A stretch of 64,000 bases of DNA, from contig JADIIX010000047.1 of the NCBI GenBank assembly GCA_027604505.1, positions 93,314-157,313 on the forward strand. The letters run 5' to 3'. This document shows positions 33,828 through 45,706 of this stretch, in pieces (the first letter of the stretch is position 1; each line of letters opens with the position of its first letter). A program made the translations under genes and the position numbers. The DNA is from Gonapodya sp. JEL0774. Taxonomy: Eukaryota > Monoblepharomycota > Monoblepharidomycetes > Monoblepharidales > Gonapodyaceae. The notes under the pieces were generated by a model. That model did no database searches, was not told where the DNA came from, and saw nothing but the letters and a program-made list of their open reading frames with translations.

Positions 33828-35231
33828 ATGAACTCCTGGTCGTCAGTGGTCAGCAAGCGTCCCCAGACTCACGTGCAGCCACCAGGGAGCCAAGGTCTCC
33901 CTTACCGAAGTACGCCAACTCTCTCAGCAGCTCCTAAGCCAGTGGATCCGTGGGTGGCTTCTTGGGGAGGAGAGTCAAGCAGCAACCAGCAGCAGTACAC
34001 TCGGGTTCCTGCACGAGGGTACTCTACGGCTGGAAAGGATTCGTCCACTGCTCCTCCTCGGGCTGCAGTTGTACTTCCCGGAAGCCACGGACGCCAAGAA
34101 GTCACTAAACCAGCGATCGAGACCGGAGATGATAGCGCCTTTGTGGTGCTGATTGATTGCAGCAAGGTAACGCTTTCGCATTCATTCTATTATCTTGCAA
34201 AAGCCGAATGACGTGTGTGTATCCCAAGCCTCCCAATGGAAAACCACGCATTTTCCGAGAGCAAAGAGATAAGCTTCGCTGTATCAAGTGTGACAAAGAT
34301 CTTATACTATGGTGCGAATCTGTTTCTGAACGGAAGGATACCAAAACCTCGCCGTTTCAACTGTTCCACTTCTCAAAAGTTATTCAAACTTCAGGAAAGA
34401 AGGTGAGAACGTACTGAAATGGATGTTTTGAAGATAACGCTGCATCGTACTTAGACTGTCACGACGTTACTATCTCAGCGGTAGTCGATAGGCTCATCAA
34501 GGCCGAAACCCTCGAAGAGCAGAAACAGGTACTCCGGGGAGTCAAGGTGCGCTAAAATCTTCGCTGATCATTTTTCATGTGCTCATACGGATGTAAATGT
34601 TCCACTCCTAGTGCAACGACTGCGTCCTAAAGTTGGTTAAACCTGATTGCGGATGGATTCGCACACTGCTCAATTCTCGCTTCGTTTCCCCTCTTACAAC
34701 GTTCATCTGCTCCCAGAACTCGGTAAGCAGGGGGAATTTGCAATCCGGAAGCAAAGCGATCGTTTGACATCTTTGCGTGCAATGAAATGATTAAAGAGCC
34801 GAAGCTGACCCAAGAGATCCACTTTCAAAAGTCTGCCACACTTGCCAGATGCGCTTGGTTCGTTGCCTATCTGTATCACAGCGCTGTCAATTTTCACTAT
34901 CATCTGACCATTGCTACCTTTCCAATGATCAACATCTCTGAATATAGGGGAAGAAGGAGGTGAGATCTCCACCTCCATTTTACCAACACAAAATTTATCA
35001 TCGAGCCATTTCAACTATCAGTTTTCTGCACGCCAGTGGCGAGAAAAGGTGCCTGAACGAGTCCCTTCTTCGCGCCGCTCATTGTGTATGCTCATCATCA
35101 AATAACTGCACTTTTTTCATCATGATCAGGAGCAACCAAGATGTGAAATGTGTATACAGATGGACGCTGACGTCGGAGCGGCCATTCTCGGTGCGTGTGA
35201 ACAGCGATATCTATCACCCGCCGTTGCTTGA
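33828..35231 (+). CDS. Protein with four CxxC pairs (paralog B)
   Basis: The ATG at 33828 opens a Ser/Pro/Gln-rich head of about 110 residues (MNSWSSVVSKRPQ; VDPWVASWGG). After an intron comes PPNGKPRIFREQRDKLRCIKC (about 34231-34300), a variable stretch, then VVDRLIKAETLEEQKQVLRG and VKCNDCVLKL (34480-34640). Next are KVCHTCQMRLVRC (about 34827-34870) and EQPRCEMCIQMDADVGAAIL (35130-35190), stop at 35229-35231. Cysteine spacing and flanks match paralog A at 26019-26816. B still has its N-terminal part and is less C-rich in codon use. Exon joins between 34390 and 34850 are uncertain, because a short frame break near 34400 needs either a very small intron or a different donor. The family is not recognised; zinc binding is inferred from the CxxC pairs. 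Confidence 0.65.
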
Positions 35232-35387
35232 TTTCATGTTCCTGAAAGGTGATCCCTACCAATGAGATATGAAATATAAACTTCTCTTACTATGATAAGC
35301 GGTGTAAATGTGTTCTCAAGAAGCACGGACTAGCTGATACGAACAAACGATCACACAATACACAAGGAACAAGTCCGTTTTCTGCAA

Positions 35388-38300
35388 CTACATCACTTTG
35401 CCTGCCAGCATTTTCCTCGCCTCCTTCACCCTCTCCTTGAGCACCTGCCTATTCGAATCGTTGATACCCAAATCCTTATCTGTGATCCCCAACTCTCCCG
35501 TGTCATCAGTCACCGTCATGTACTCCTTCATAAATATTGCGAGACCTTCTTTGAGCGTCTTGAGGTCCGTTATAACCTCGGGTTTCTTGTGCTTGCCGGT
35601 ATTTTCAAAGACAGAGACCAGAAGTTTTGAGATGTCCGCCTCAGTTGGCGGGAGGTGGAGCAGAATTGTGGTGAGAAGAATGCGCAAGAATGCGATAAGA
35701 ATGTCCGAAGGGCTGGAAATTGGGTATGTCTTTTGGGTTTGCACACATTGTGAGATGGGTGAACGGCTTCACAGGTGTAAGTCCTTGTAAAGAACAAACC
35801 TTGAGAACAATCAGAGAGAGACCGCCTTCCGCGAGTAGGTAGCCATAGAGTTTCGCCAGGTTTACAATCCTCCTCTTAATCTGCTTGTTCACCTCAGCAG
35901 CGTCGTCGAATTCCTTGAGCTCGTCCCACAAGGTGTATTGGAACGTTATCTTGAAGGAGATGGCGTGACCGCAGAGACGGCTGGCGAGCAGGGAGTAGTA
36001 GGGATTAGAGCTTTTTTCCTGAGAAGTACATGAGGGAGTGTACACATTGCATGAACATTGCTTAGAGTGATTTTGTTTGTCTTCATTGTGACTCACCGCA
36101 GCACAGCAATGAATGATGACTCGCACAATCTCCCGCTCTTGCTTGTCTTTCAGATTGAGCTTCATGAGTTTATCAAACGCATCCACATAATCCTGTCGCA
36201 AAAAATGGCATCGCTTCAACGATTCGATCCACTCCATCTCTCGACCCTGCAAGCACTTACCTCACTTCCCATGATCACCATGAATATACTCCGCCTCACG
36301 TCTGTATTCATTCTCATTTTTCTTGCAAGTGCCAGCAGAGCTTGTGTTGACGCACCGCCAAGGGCATCCACATCGACAGAGGTGGAGATGGCCGGCGCGC
36401 CCCCTGATACGTCGCCCGATCCTCCTCCATCGTGGCCAGTCCACGCGGCACCGGTAAGCCACCATTTACCTAAGCGACGGGAGAAGCGTTTAAGAGGATC
36501 AAAATTATAGAACGAAAAGTTGTGATGATTGGGAGTGCCAGCTCGCCCAATTCACCCTTTGTAGTGGCATTCTTCAAATCTTCCAATCCAAACCTCAAAG
36601 GTTCGCCACCCGTCGCTGCAAACGAAAAAATAGGATTCAGCCCTCAGCCACCATGTCGTAAAAATTCAGATACTCTGCGCACCAAATCTCTTTCTCGCCA
36701 CGTTTTGAACTATTTTCTTGAGTTGTTCTGCCTCATCCTCACCCGTCGCAGCGGCCGCTTGGCCCTTCCGGTTTCTACGACGGTTATTCTTGAGGTCTGT
36801 CACCGACTCCAAGAGGAATTTGGTGCGGGAGCTGAGTGAAGGGCACATCAGGACGGCGTTGGTTGATTCAAAACACGTTGTTCTAGTGTCCCCACCGCAC
36901 ATACCTCAATTCACCTGTACTCTTCCTTTTGACCTCTTCGTTGAGCAGGTCAACGATTTCCTTGAGCGCCGCTGGATCGTCGGCTCGCATTCGGAATCCA
37001 CCCACTACACAAGTAACAACACGCCGTTCAGCTGTCGTGACCCAGTGCACCACACAAAACCAATCTCACCGGTAAGTAATCGCAGCACCAATTCCACGTC
37101 CAACTCGGTTAAACTTTTGATGAACATCCGGACAAGATCGTAGAGCAGGACAGACGACACAATCTAAGATCCACGGGCCAGATGAGCAAACGCTCCGAAA
37201 TTATCGAAAAAATCATCGCGCGAAACCCTACACCAAAATCATACATCCATGCCACCACCGTCGCCAAGTTCGAAACTTCTTTGCCTTCAGCCTCTCCCTC
37301 CCCCGTTCCTCTCTTGCTCTTCTCATACCATTCCAGCACACCTTCCACAGCCTCCTCCGCAATTCTCGATGCCGCATCGTTACCGACACAGCGATGAACC
37401 AGGGAGGCAAGTGAGACGTAAGGGAGCACATAAGAAGCCAACAAGTGACCGCGGGAGAGCGAAGAGGCGATGAGGAGGGTTGATAGAGTGGAGGTGACCG
37501 CTACAGGTAGAATAGTGGTTGAGGTAGGAGGTGACAAGAGCGGGAAGACCCTACTTACCTCCTCTGGGCCAAGTCCTGTAGCATTCTTCCACACTCCCAA
37601 ATATGTTCTCGAGCGTCGACGGAGAGAGCCTGTTTAGGTATCCTTGGAGAGTTTTCGCGAGGCGGGGGTCAGTCGAAGTGGTGGTGGATGCCACGGCAAG
37701 AGCGGTGGTGGATGTGGTAGCAGAGGTTTCAGCGGCACGGCGAAGGTGGGGGGGCACGTATTTGCTGGTTGGAGCGGGGGACTTCTCGGTTACCGGTGCG
37801 GAAGGAGGTCGGACCCCAGTGTCCTCGTCACTTTGGTTGTCGGTGTCGCTCGCCTCCTCTCCATCTTGCCCCCCTTCATCCGCAGCGCTCCCTTCGCTCC
37901 CTTCGCTCCCTTCACTCCCTTCATCCACCTCCAACTCTACGTCGGAATCCCCACCGCCCAACAAGGCCTCTAACCCGTCATCGTCTTCGCCGGTATAGTC
38001 GTCCTCTCCGATTTCATCTTCATCTTCACTTGAGCCGTCTTCTGCGTCCTCATCCTCGTCTTCCCTATTTTCACTATCACTCTCCGAGCCCTCTACATCT
38101 TCGTTTTCACTATCTTCGCCCCGTTGTTCCACGTCCTCCTCTCTCACACCGCCAACCTTTGAATTCCTGTTCTTATCCTCCAAGCCTGCCTCCTCCCTAT
38201 CATCGTCGTCATCGCCCATTCCGCCGTCTTGTTCGAGTTTGTCGAGGTCCGAGAGGAGGCCTATTGTGTCGTGCAACAGGGAAGGGTTTGGGGTTAGAGA

Positions 38301-39583
38301 AGCGGTACGTAGCAACTTCCGCTGCTCTTCAATATCCCTGTGCGACCACCTTCACAAATCTGCCACCGATCAACTTTAACAAACCTCAGTCCCAAGCGCA
38401 ACTCACCATTCAACCCATCTCCATCCTCTTTGGCCTTCTTTCCCTTCTTCTTTCTCACGCCCAGCAGCTTCTCGTACCGTCTGATCTCCTTGTCGTCCCG
38501 TAGGAGCTCCCGCTCGCGGTCTTTTCCAATCCCAGCGATTTCATCGGCACTTGTGGAGGATGGGATGAGACCTGAGTTTCGGAGTCGGGTGTAGAGAGAG
38601 GGGTTGGACTGGGCGAATCGGGAGAGGGAGGTGGAGGGGTCGGAGGGGGCGGGGGGTGCAGGTGCAGTAGTGAGGCGGGGTTTTTTGGCAAGGGGGCCAG
38701 GGGTGGTGGCGGCGGCCGCAGGGGGCAGTTTCCGTTTGAGAGAACCTGGTGCGTTGGTGCTCATTTGGTTGTGAGAGACAGCGGCTGGGACGATGACAGT
38801 GCCAGATTTGGCGGCCTGGGTGGAGTTCGAGATGGCGGATATTGGTGATGTGGCACGAATGGGGAATTGATCAGTATCACGAGTCAGTCGGGCCCCAGTG
38901 ATACATGGCAGCCAAAGGCGCGACGCTAAGCAGACGGTCAGTTCATCCTGCTGAAAAGTTTCATGTACGGCTGGGATATGCTGTTTTCGGTGTTCTGCAT
39001 GGCGCTGTGATGGTTCTGGGTCCTCCTCGTCCGCTCTCCATTCAAGGTCCTATTTTGACTAACACATCAACGTGAACTCACCTTGTTCAGCGCATGGTGT
39101 CTTTTGTAATTTCTGTCCATCAAAATCTTCTTTTTGTTTCTCTCTTCCTTCCTAATGCGCTTTCTGTCGAGAGGCTTTCTGCTGTAAGTGAGCGAGTAGT
39201 GTCCATCGTCGGGTGTGGTCGAGGCTTAGACATCGCATTGCGGTAGACGGAGATTCGGAAGCGTGATGGTGTAATCTGCAGACCAACATAAACTGCGCTC
39301 ACGCACCTCCCCCAGCATCGTCCACCATCAACGCCTTTGGAAGATCCGTGTTCTTTTTCTTCACTCTGCGCCCATTCCCTCCTCGCTCGTCTTTTGTCCC
39401 TTGTCTGCCGTGCACTCCTGGTTCTCCCCGTCCTCCATCACCGCGAGCGAAAGCTGCCCCTCCCCCCCTGCCTCCTTCGCGTCCACCGGGACTGTTTCTG
39501 AGTCCCCCTCGTCCCACCCGTCCACCGCGTCCACCGCGTCCACCACCGCGGGATCCGCCGCTTGAAAATGAAGGTGGTGCCAT
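35388..39583 (-). CDS. NOM1: Nucleolar MIF4G/MA3 protein NOM1/Sgd1 with RGG-rich N-terminus
   Basis: From the start at 39583 the protein opens with a Gly/Arg-rich RGG region, then LPKALMVDDAGGGARKPLDR and a basic helix (KRIRKEERNKKKILMDRN). An acidic exon follows (DLEWRADEEDPEP), then the segment beginning MSTNAPGSLKRKL at 38764. DDKEIRRYEKLLGVRKKKGKK, a long Glu/Asp/Ser tract (about 37870-38220), KYVPPHLRRAAE and LNRLSPSTLENIFGSVEE are hallmarks of NOM1. The MIF4G domain covers about 36700-37600 and the MA3 domain about 35650-36250 (EWIESLKRCHFLRQDYVDAF; KEREIV-type helix; ITFQYTLWDEL). The stop complements 35388-35390. NOM1/Sgd1 acts in the nucleolus in 40S (18S rRNA) maturation and recruits a DEAD-box helicase in animals. 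The exons 38764-39583 join in frame with the classical part, so the start at 39583 is preferred over 38764. Confidence 0.85.
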
Positions 39584-39824
39584 CTGATGGTGCGATATGT
39601 ATCTTTGTGGAGTGTTTTCTTTTTATAGGAACCCCACCCGATCACCAGCCGATCGCAAGGACCCAGCAGTAGCAGCACGCTCCTTGTTCATAAACGGCCC
39701 CACCCTCGTCGATTCTTTACATCCAACTCCACGGGAAACAAATCGCACATTTCGCTCATCTTTACCGCTCTCCTGCATTCGAAAACGTCTCTGAATAACT
39801 CAATTTCTGTCCGCAACGACAACA
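39584..39824. promoter_or_regulatory. Divergent promoter between NOM1 and a coiled-coil gene
   Basis: The region is 241 bp between the two start codons on opposite strands. No TATA-like or named site is claimed; the call rests on arrangement only. Confidence 0.5.
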
Positions 39825-41514
39825 ATGACGTCTTCTGACGCAGCACCAAACCCCCACCCCGATTCCCTCCTCCTGCTCATCCCCCTCCGTTCTAAGCACG
39901 ACCTCTCCTTCTCAATCCCCCGTCCTCTCCCTTCTCTGGCTCGCTCCTCTCCCACATCGGAGTCCCTCCGCAGATTCCTTGCAGACAAAGTCCACGCCAG
40001 TTTGGTTGAGCGAGGACATTTGACCTTGGACAGACACATGTACGCTATTCAGGTGACACCCGTCTTGCCCAGGGCTGAGACCGAGGTGAAGGAAAATGGC
40101 ACTCAAAATGGTTCAGGTGCAGGTGCAAGCGGTTCAACACCTGGTGCAATGGCGAGTGATGGTCCACACTCCCCTGCGTTCTCGGACCTCACTGTTCCCG
40201 ACTTCCTGGCTCGCGGCGGCGTGTACGAATTCTCGGTGCGACAGCGCGGGGCGGCTGAGTCTGTGCAGATTTTTGCTAGGGACGACGGTGCTCGAGGGGG
40301 TATGAAACAGACTGTGGATGTTGTAAGTGGTGGTCGTGATGCGGAGGGTGGAGCAGCTATGGCCGGAAAGCCAACAAGGATCGAAACGAGGAAGTCGTCA
40401 TCTGCCTCTGCGATTGAGACTGGTGAGATACCCGGACCCCTACCAAAGAGCGCGAGTGAGTATCTGGTCTCGATTCGCTTCAAAGGAATTTTGAGCATGC
40501 TACTGCGATCCAGAAAGTTCCTTCTGAAGGTAGATGTGAAAATCAGGATAACCCAAGTGGCGGTTTTGCTCACACCGGAGATTGCGTCTCCTCACCCGCT
40601 TCTTAAAACCATATTTCCCCCGCTTCGTATCCCCCGCTTTAGACCCACTTCCATTCTACACCCCTCTCAACGATCCCTCCCCACCTTCACCACCAATCAC
40701 TCCAGATTCTCGCTCGTTGCCCACTCAATCCCTCCACGCCCACCTCGCCCAACTCCGCCACGAGCTATCTGTCCTTCGAGGACTGGTGAAGAGATCCCTC
40801 GAGCTGGAACGAAGGAACCCCAGTGCGGTAACTGGTACCTCGACGATGACGCCTTCGAGCGAACTCGACGTGAACCTGCAAGTGCGCGTCGGTGCAGCAG
40901 AATCCCGCATCGAGCAGGTCGCATCGCTATTGGACGAAGAGTTACGCCAGCGGTCCATCTTGGAATCCCGCGTTGCGGTCCTCGAAGCCTCTCTTCACTC
41001 CCATTCGCATATGGACCTCGAATCCCGCATAACGGCACTCGAAGGGTCTGTCCAACGGTCCCAGTCTGAGTGCACGCAGACTTTCGACACTCATGTCCAT
41101 CAGGACGACCAGATGATCACCACACTTAAACACCTTCACGCCAGGCAAGACGCGCTGGTCCGCCACGTCGACAAGCTCGGAAGAGTACTGAGCAGATTTG
41201 GGAGGGGGTTGGTGGGAGTCGGCGGGGAGATGGAAAGTGGAAAGACGGATAGCGAAGTGCGTGGGGGAGGTGAGGTGGCCGAGCCGCGCGAGGTTGCGGA
41301 TGGTGGGGTAGTTATGGTTCAGCTTGCTCAAGCTGTGGAGCGAACGCCAGACGGTGGGCGTGCGGGTGTGGGCGAAACTGCGGAGGGGGATGCGCGCTCG
41401 CAACCGCACCGGCAAAGACAGGGAGACGTCAAAGGAAACAAGCGTGCAGACGACGCTGCTCTCGTTATTGACTCTGGTGAAATCAGCGCCGGCCAGGCGG
41501 CCACCTCCACTTGA
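39825..41514 (+). CDS. Unrecognised protein with C-terminal coiled coil, 500 residues
   Basis: Exons 39825-40455 and 40643-41514 join in phase across a 187 bp intron. The N-terminal ~100 residues look folded (DSLLLLIPLRSKHDLSFSI; LRRFLADKVHASLVERGHLT; HMYAIQVTPVLP). A low-order Gly/Ser/Ala linker with a second ordered patch (DFLARGGVYEFSVRQRG) follows. The C-terminal half has heptad repeats (AHLAQLRHELSVLRGLVKRS; RIEQVASLLDEELRQRSIL; TTLKHLHARQDALVRHVDKL), predicting an oligomeric coiled coil, then an acidic tail. No enzyme motif, signal peptide or membrane segment was seen, and I do not recognise the family. It shares a 241 bp promoter region with NOM1. Confidence 0.75.
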
Positions 41515-43406
41515 AGTGCTTTTGAGTTGTTTTGTTTGATGGTGGTCGGTAAATCCTACGCTCCATGTGCTTAAGAGCTGTCCCCGCACGCCCAAGCGCT
41601 ATCGAACTCCTTACGGGTGCCCAACGATGTGCCAAGACCGTGTCATGAAGCCCTGGGGTATACACCATCTGATACATACACAGAGCAGGAAGGTCCTGAT
41701 GGAACGGTGAAGAGGAATGAGGAGCGGAGGCAGTGCAGGCAGTGATCAACATGAGGAGACGGGGCGTGTCCGCATGATAGGTTGGTATCGAGTTATTGAA
41801 TCTAGGCTGATGTTGATTCCCTCAGACGTGGCTTGTGAACATGTGTTATGTGGAAACAGTTGTTGGTGATAATGCTGCTTAGTCGCTGACGTTTTTTTTG
41901 AGTTCTCACCCGAGTCAAAATCGGTCTTTGTAATATATGACGCCGATGGCTGTATGACTTCCATAATCTGGGGAACGTGTATAAACGAAGATGTCTACGC
42001 TACGTAATCCAACATTATTTTGAGTTCTGGCGCAAGAGGCTTTCGCCAAAACTCATCCATCACAACCCAACTAATCCACCATTCTCATCTCCACACAATA
42101 GAGTACCACATAAGTGTTAGCTTTGACAGGATTGGCGTCTTTCAATTTCGAGTGCGCGCCGCGGCTCCCCCACAACTATGCTCGCCGGCGTCAGCAATTG
42201 GAAGTACTAAATCGTCTAGCCCCGAATTTCACTGAAAGCTTCGCAAGTCTCATGGCCAAAATAAGCGGGTCAACCAGCTGCCACGACGGGGCACGAGCTA
42301 CAGCGCACTCAGTGGTCATTGTTGGACTCTCGTTGCCGCTGAGTAAACCGTGACTGCAACACTGTCCGCCAAAGAGAAGATCGAATGCGCGATCAGTTGA
42401 GTACACCGATCACAAGGTGTATATACCTGGTCGGAAACAGTATAGGTAGGGGATAAACGGAGCCCCGCTTCCTCTTGGCAAGCTATGTCACAGAGCATTG
42501 TGATGGAAAGCTTGGCGAGAGAACACCGAGCCGAGAGCAGTTCAAAATTCGGGTCATTTTTCTAGCGGCCCAAAATCATTCTGCGCCGATCCCATTGTAG
42601 CTTGTGTGATTCTCGGCGGAGCTTCTGAACGCCACGCGCGATTTGCGATGCCACAACTGGTGTGGATTTTCAGGGGACGTTCGTGTGTTCTGTCGTGGAC
42701 GGGGGAGTTTGACGTGTGCTGAGTGCGCTTGAGATCTTGAGCGGGAGAGGAGAGTAAGACACAACTGGTGAGGGAGCCGGAATCAGCAGCCATGGTCAGC
42801 AGCAAGAAGGAGGCCTCCATTGAATCCAGGGAACACGAAAACCGTCACCAATACCAAGCTGGGAGCATTGAGCAGCTACATACAGATGAAGATTTCTTTC
42901 GGGACATTGTGGTGTTTCCACTACCACTCTCCTTCCATGTCATGTAGGGTTTTTTTCAGATTGATGCACATTATCGGGGATAATTGAGCCTGCCAGTTTG
43001 TTCCTTGGCAGGGGCTCCACAACTTGCAGAGCTCTGCGCCATCAAAAGCGAGAGTGATGTCAAAAAGACACAATAGGAGACACTGACGCTCAGTATGAGG
43101 TGGACCTCTCTCTCGCATCGGTAGAAACGCGGCCATTGTCACCATTGGCCATGGAGTAGATCTTGATCAGCAAAAACGAACATTGGAGCCGGCGCAGACA
43201 AACGGGCCAGGTAGGGATGGGTTGACACTCTTCTGGACTTAAAGTCCGTGCAATGCAACAAGAACAAGGCAAAGTTGCTGTTGTTTCAAAGAGATACTTC
43301 TTGTTGTTGTTCCGGGGGTTCTTTGATCCTCAAATATCCCACGATCGTTACGGCAAATTCTGATGCCGAAACAAAAATTCAAGCACGTTTATATTCATCT
43401 TTTGCG
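41515..43406. other. 1.9 kb region without a supported gene
   Basis: Only short frames of mixed composition are present, none linked by plausible splice sites into a recognisable protein. No repeat, tRNA or mobile element was recognised. The base composition is more even than in the C-rich 18-27 kb part. It could hold a fast-evolving gene, a non-coding RNA, or the decayed remains of an element. Confidence 0.5.
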
Positions 43407-44197
43407 ATGGCTACTCCCATTCATCTTACCCCGCCCGAGCCCAAGGTGCGCGCATCTTGCACGGCCATCAACAGTTCAAGTTTCCTTGCGGATTAACAAA
43501 GACCGCGAACCCAGTTAGAATTTTTGTTCCACCTCGAGTGTGACCTACTCCCTCCAATCGAAAATGGCCCAGGTCCCCACGGGCTACGAAGGTGCGTGGT
43601 GATTGACATTCCACTGTTGATGTTCTTGAACTCGTTGTTCACCATTTGCGTATACCGCACGAACCTGGAAAACTTGTCGCAAATGTTTCAGGACAGTAAT
43701 GTTTTCTGGAGGCAGATTCCACGGCATCAACGGTCTCAAGGGCACAGTCATTGCGGGAGGCGGTGACTGGATGCTGGTGGACCCCGAGAGACTCACCGCA
43801 TATCTTGATACAAGATACAATCTCAAGACAGACGATGGTGCTTACATATATGTCCAAACTAAAGGAGTACGACACGCTGAAAAGGAGGTTCTGCAGAAGT
43901 AAGCCAGTCGTCTCCATGGTTTGAGCTAAGATACATAACTTAAATTTCGCCAACAGGGTATTATCACCGGATGCTGACGTTGACCCCAAGGAATATTATT
44001 TCCGGTGAGCATGGATTTGAAGAATGCAAAGTCTCCTAGAGGTATATTCATGCCCATGCCAACTTTAAACTTGTAGTTTGCACTGTCATTTGGAAACAGG
44101 TGACCCGCGTTATTACTGGCTGAACAATTTGGTTATTGTTGCAAGCGCTATTAGGACTGGTAAAATTGTTGTGTATGATGCATACAAGCTGACTTGA
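43407..44197 (+). CDS. DUF3237 (UPF0311) family protein, 163 residues
   Basis: Five exons (43407-43445, 43515-43591, 43692-43898, 43957-44004, 44077-44197) sum to exactly 164 codons. The family signature is complete: LEFLFHLECDLLPPIENGPG, the turn GGRFHGINGLKGTVIAGGGD, WMLVDPERLTAYLDTRYNLK, DDGAYIYVQTKGVRH, YYFRLHCHLETGDPRYYWLN and NLVIVASAIRTGKIVVYDAY. DUF3237 proteins form small beta-barrels; bacterial and fungal members are common and their activity is not established. There is no signal peptide, so it is probably cytosolic. Five exons in under 800 bp shows it is a settled nuclear gene and not a recent bacterial arrival. It is convergent with the orphan membrane protein at 44510. Confidence 0.9.
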
Positions 44198-44509
44198 ACC
44201 GACAAATAGTCCAGCCGCAATCCAACCGCATGTACGGTGTGGTTTAAGGATTCCTTGGGCCAAATCACCATAGAATCACTCCGAAAATCATTGAACTCGG
44301 TGCTGTTGCCTTCGTGGAACCTCAGGTTTGACCAAACCTCTACCTCTAGGTGGCTCATCGCAGTAAAAATAATCAGCTGCAAGCCCTCATCCCGGGCTAC
44401 CATTTTCTGGACGAGACTGGGCCAGAAATTTTGAACTGTAATCCGTAAGGCTCGGTGTAATGAGACAAATGAGGTACTAAATTAGGCGAGTCGGTCAAAT
44501 AACCACTTA
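44198..44509. other. Convergent intergenic region
   Basis: 312 bp between the stops of the DUF3237 gene and the orphan membrane-protein gene. I see no further gene or structured element. Confidence 0.6.
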
Positions 44510-45706
44510 TCACGCTACGTTATTGTCGAAGAATGCCGGCAAACACCCTTCGTACAGCTGCGCTGTGGTCCAATCGATGTCACGGATCTGCTCTCCAATG
44601 TACCACAAGTTACGCACTTTGCGTAGGTGAAGTACGAGGGCATTCTGTCCCCTCAGGTCCAGAAACACCGGCCACATGTCCAACCAGTTGCCGTTAGTAT
44701 CCTGTCTGATGGCCACTATCGCGCACCTAGATGCCAGGAGGTGTATGACCTTCAGAGGAGTCTCCAGTGCCATGTGGCCGATTCCGCGGTGCCGAAACCA
44801 CGTGGTGTTCATAGGCCCGACACAGTTGTACGGCCCAGTCAGCCGCTCGACGTACATGGCCAGTCGGTCCGCGAACACGAAGTCGCCATTACAAACTACG
44901 TCCTCCAGTGTTTGAGACCACCGGATGCCGTGCACCACTTCCGAGATGCTCCAGTGGGGACCCCCTAGGAGGGAGGCCACACCCAATGCCGCGAGGACGA
45001 CCGTCAAGGCTGTAGATACGGCACCAATGGGGTCTATCCCCGAGGTATCCCCGTACTGGACGCGGATGACCACAGCAGCTACCAGAGTCAACAGGCCCAA
45101 CAGGAAGCTGAACAGAGCCAAAATAGTAAGGCGTATGCTCCTTATGGGCACTCCGAGCGCTTTTACTCTGCCTAGAGCGCTTGCGACTGCCTCGAATTCC
45201 TCTTGCAAAAAGTCGTTTGGGAAGAGTAGTGCTCGGGGATCCCTTTCAGGCAGTCCGCAGACGAAGAATGCTATACCCCTCTGCTCACCGCAATACGCCC
45301 CTTTCTTCATGGCGACCGTTGTGCATCGCGCCGGATTTTGTCCAATTTGTAGTTCGGTGTTGCGCGGAGCAGAAATTTGAAATTGCGGTGATTCCAAGAA
45401 AACTTGGTCGCCTTGACCGACATTCAACAAAACCTGGTCCCTGTCCATTCTATGGCAGATTCCACACTTGTCCACAAGTGTGAGGGCGCATAAAGGAGAG
45501 CGCTTTTTCATGTTGGAGAGGTGGGCGATGCCCGCAACGAAGTCCCCCATCGTGCGGGATGACGCAGCTACAGCTGCCTGAAGTCGTTCCTCAGGCGAAG
45601 GGGCGATATGCACGATGACGGTTTCTCCAGACCACTTAAATCGAGTTTTCATGGTGGGTGAAGGTTCCCACGGAAGAGGTGTTGGCGGAGACTCCTTTGT
45701 TGCCAT
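44510..45706 (-). CDS. Orphan protein with two membrane segments, intronless, 398 residues
   Basis: One uninterrupted frame of 398 residues, unusual here because almost every neighbour has introns. The N-terminal ~190 residues look soluble, with five or more cysteines (CGICHRMD, CTTVAMKKGAYCGEQ). Two adjacent hydrophobic helices follow (ILALFSFLLGLLTLVAAVVI; VSTALTVVLAALGVASLLGG), separated by a short loop, so both ends face the same side. The C-terminal ~150 residues are again soluble and Trp/Leu-rich (WSQTLEDVVCNGDF; NGNWLDMWPVFLDL; NLWYIGEQIRDIDW). The shape, soluble-TM-TM-soluble, resembles a heterokaryon-type or NTPase-like membrane anchor only superficially; no family is recognised and there is no signal peptide. 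It is divergent from a secreted orphan. Confidence 0.75.
   Translation of the reverse strand: MATKESPPTPLPWEPSPTMKTRFKWSGETVIVHIAPSPEERLQAAVAASSRTMGDFVAGIAHLSNMKKRSPLCALTLVDKCGICHRMDRDQVLLNVGQGDQVFLESPQFQISAPRNTELQIGQNPARCTTVAMKKGAYCGEQRGIAFFVCGLPERDPRALLFPNDFLQEEFEAVASALGRVKALGVPIRSIRLTILALFSFLLGLLTLVAAVVIRVQYGDTSGIDPIGAVSTALTVVLAALGVASLLGGPHWSISEVVHGIRWSQTLEDVVCNGDFVFADRLAMYVERLTGPYNCVGPMNTTWFRHRGIGHMALETPLKVIHLLASRCAIVAIRQDTNGNWLDMWPVFLDLRGQNALVLHLRKVRNLWYIGEQIRDIDWTTAQLYEGCLPAFFDNNVA

Noticed and set aside
34205-34420. Similarity of paralog B (DKLRC.KCD, then an alternative frame with ANLFLNGRIP) to the CFAP418/C8orf37 C-terminal domain
   Set aside because: The match needs a frame switch inside one exon and lacks the later AYACQCSWR block. 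The homology to paralog A explains the cysteine exons better.
43407-44197. Recent bacterial transfer of the DUF3237 gene
   Set aside because: Five exons with canonical splice sites and exact phase argue for long residence in a fungal genome.
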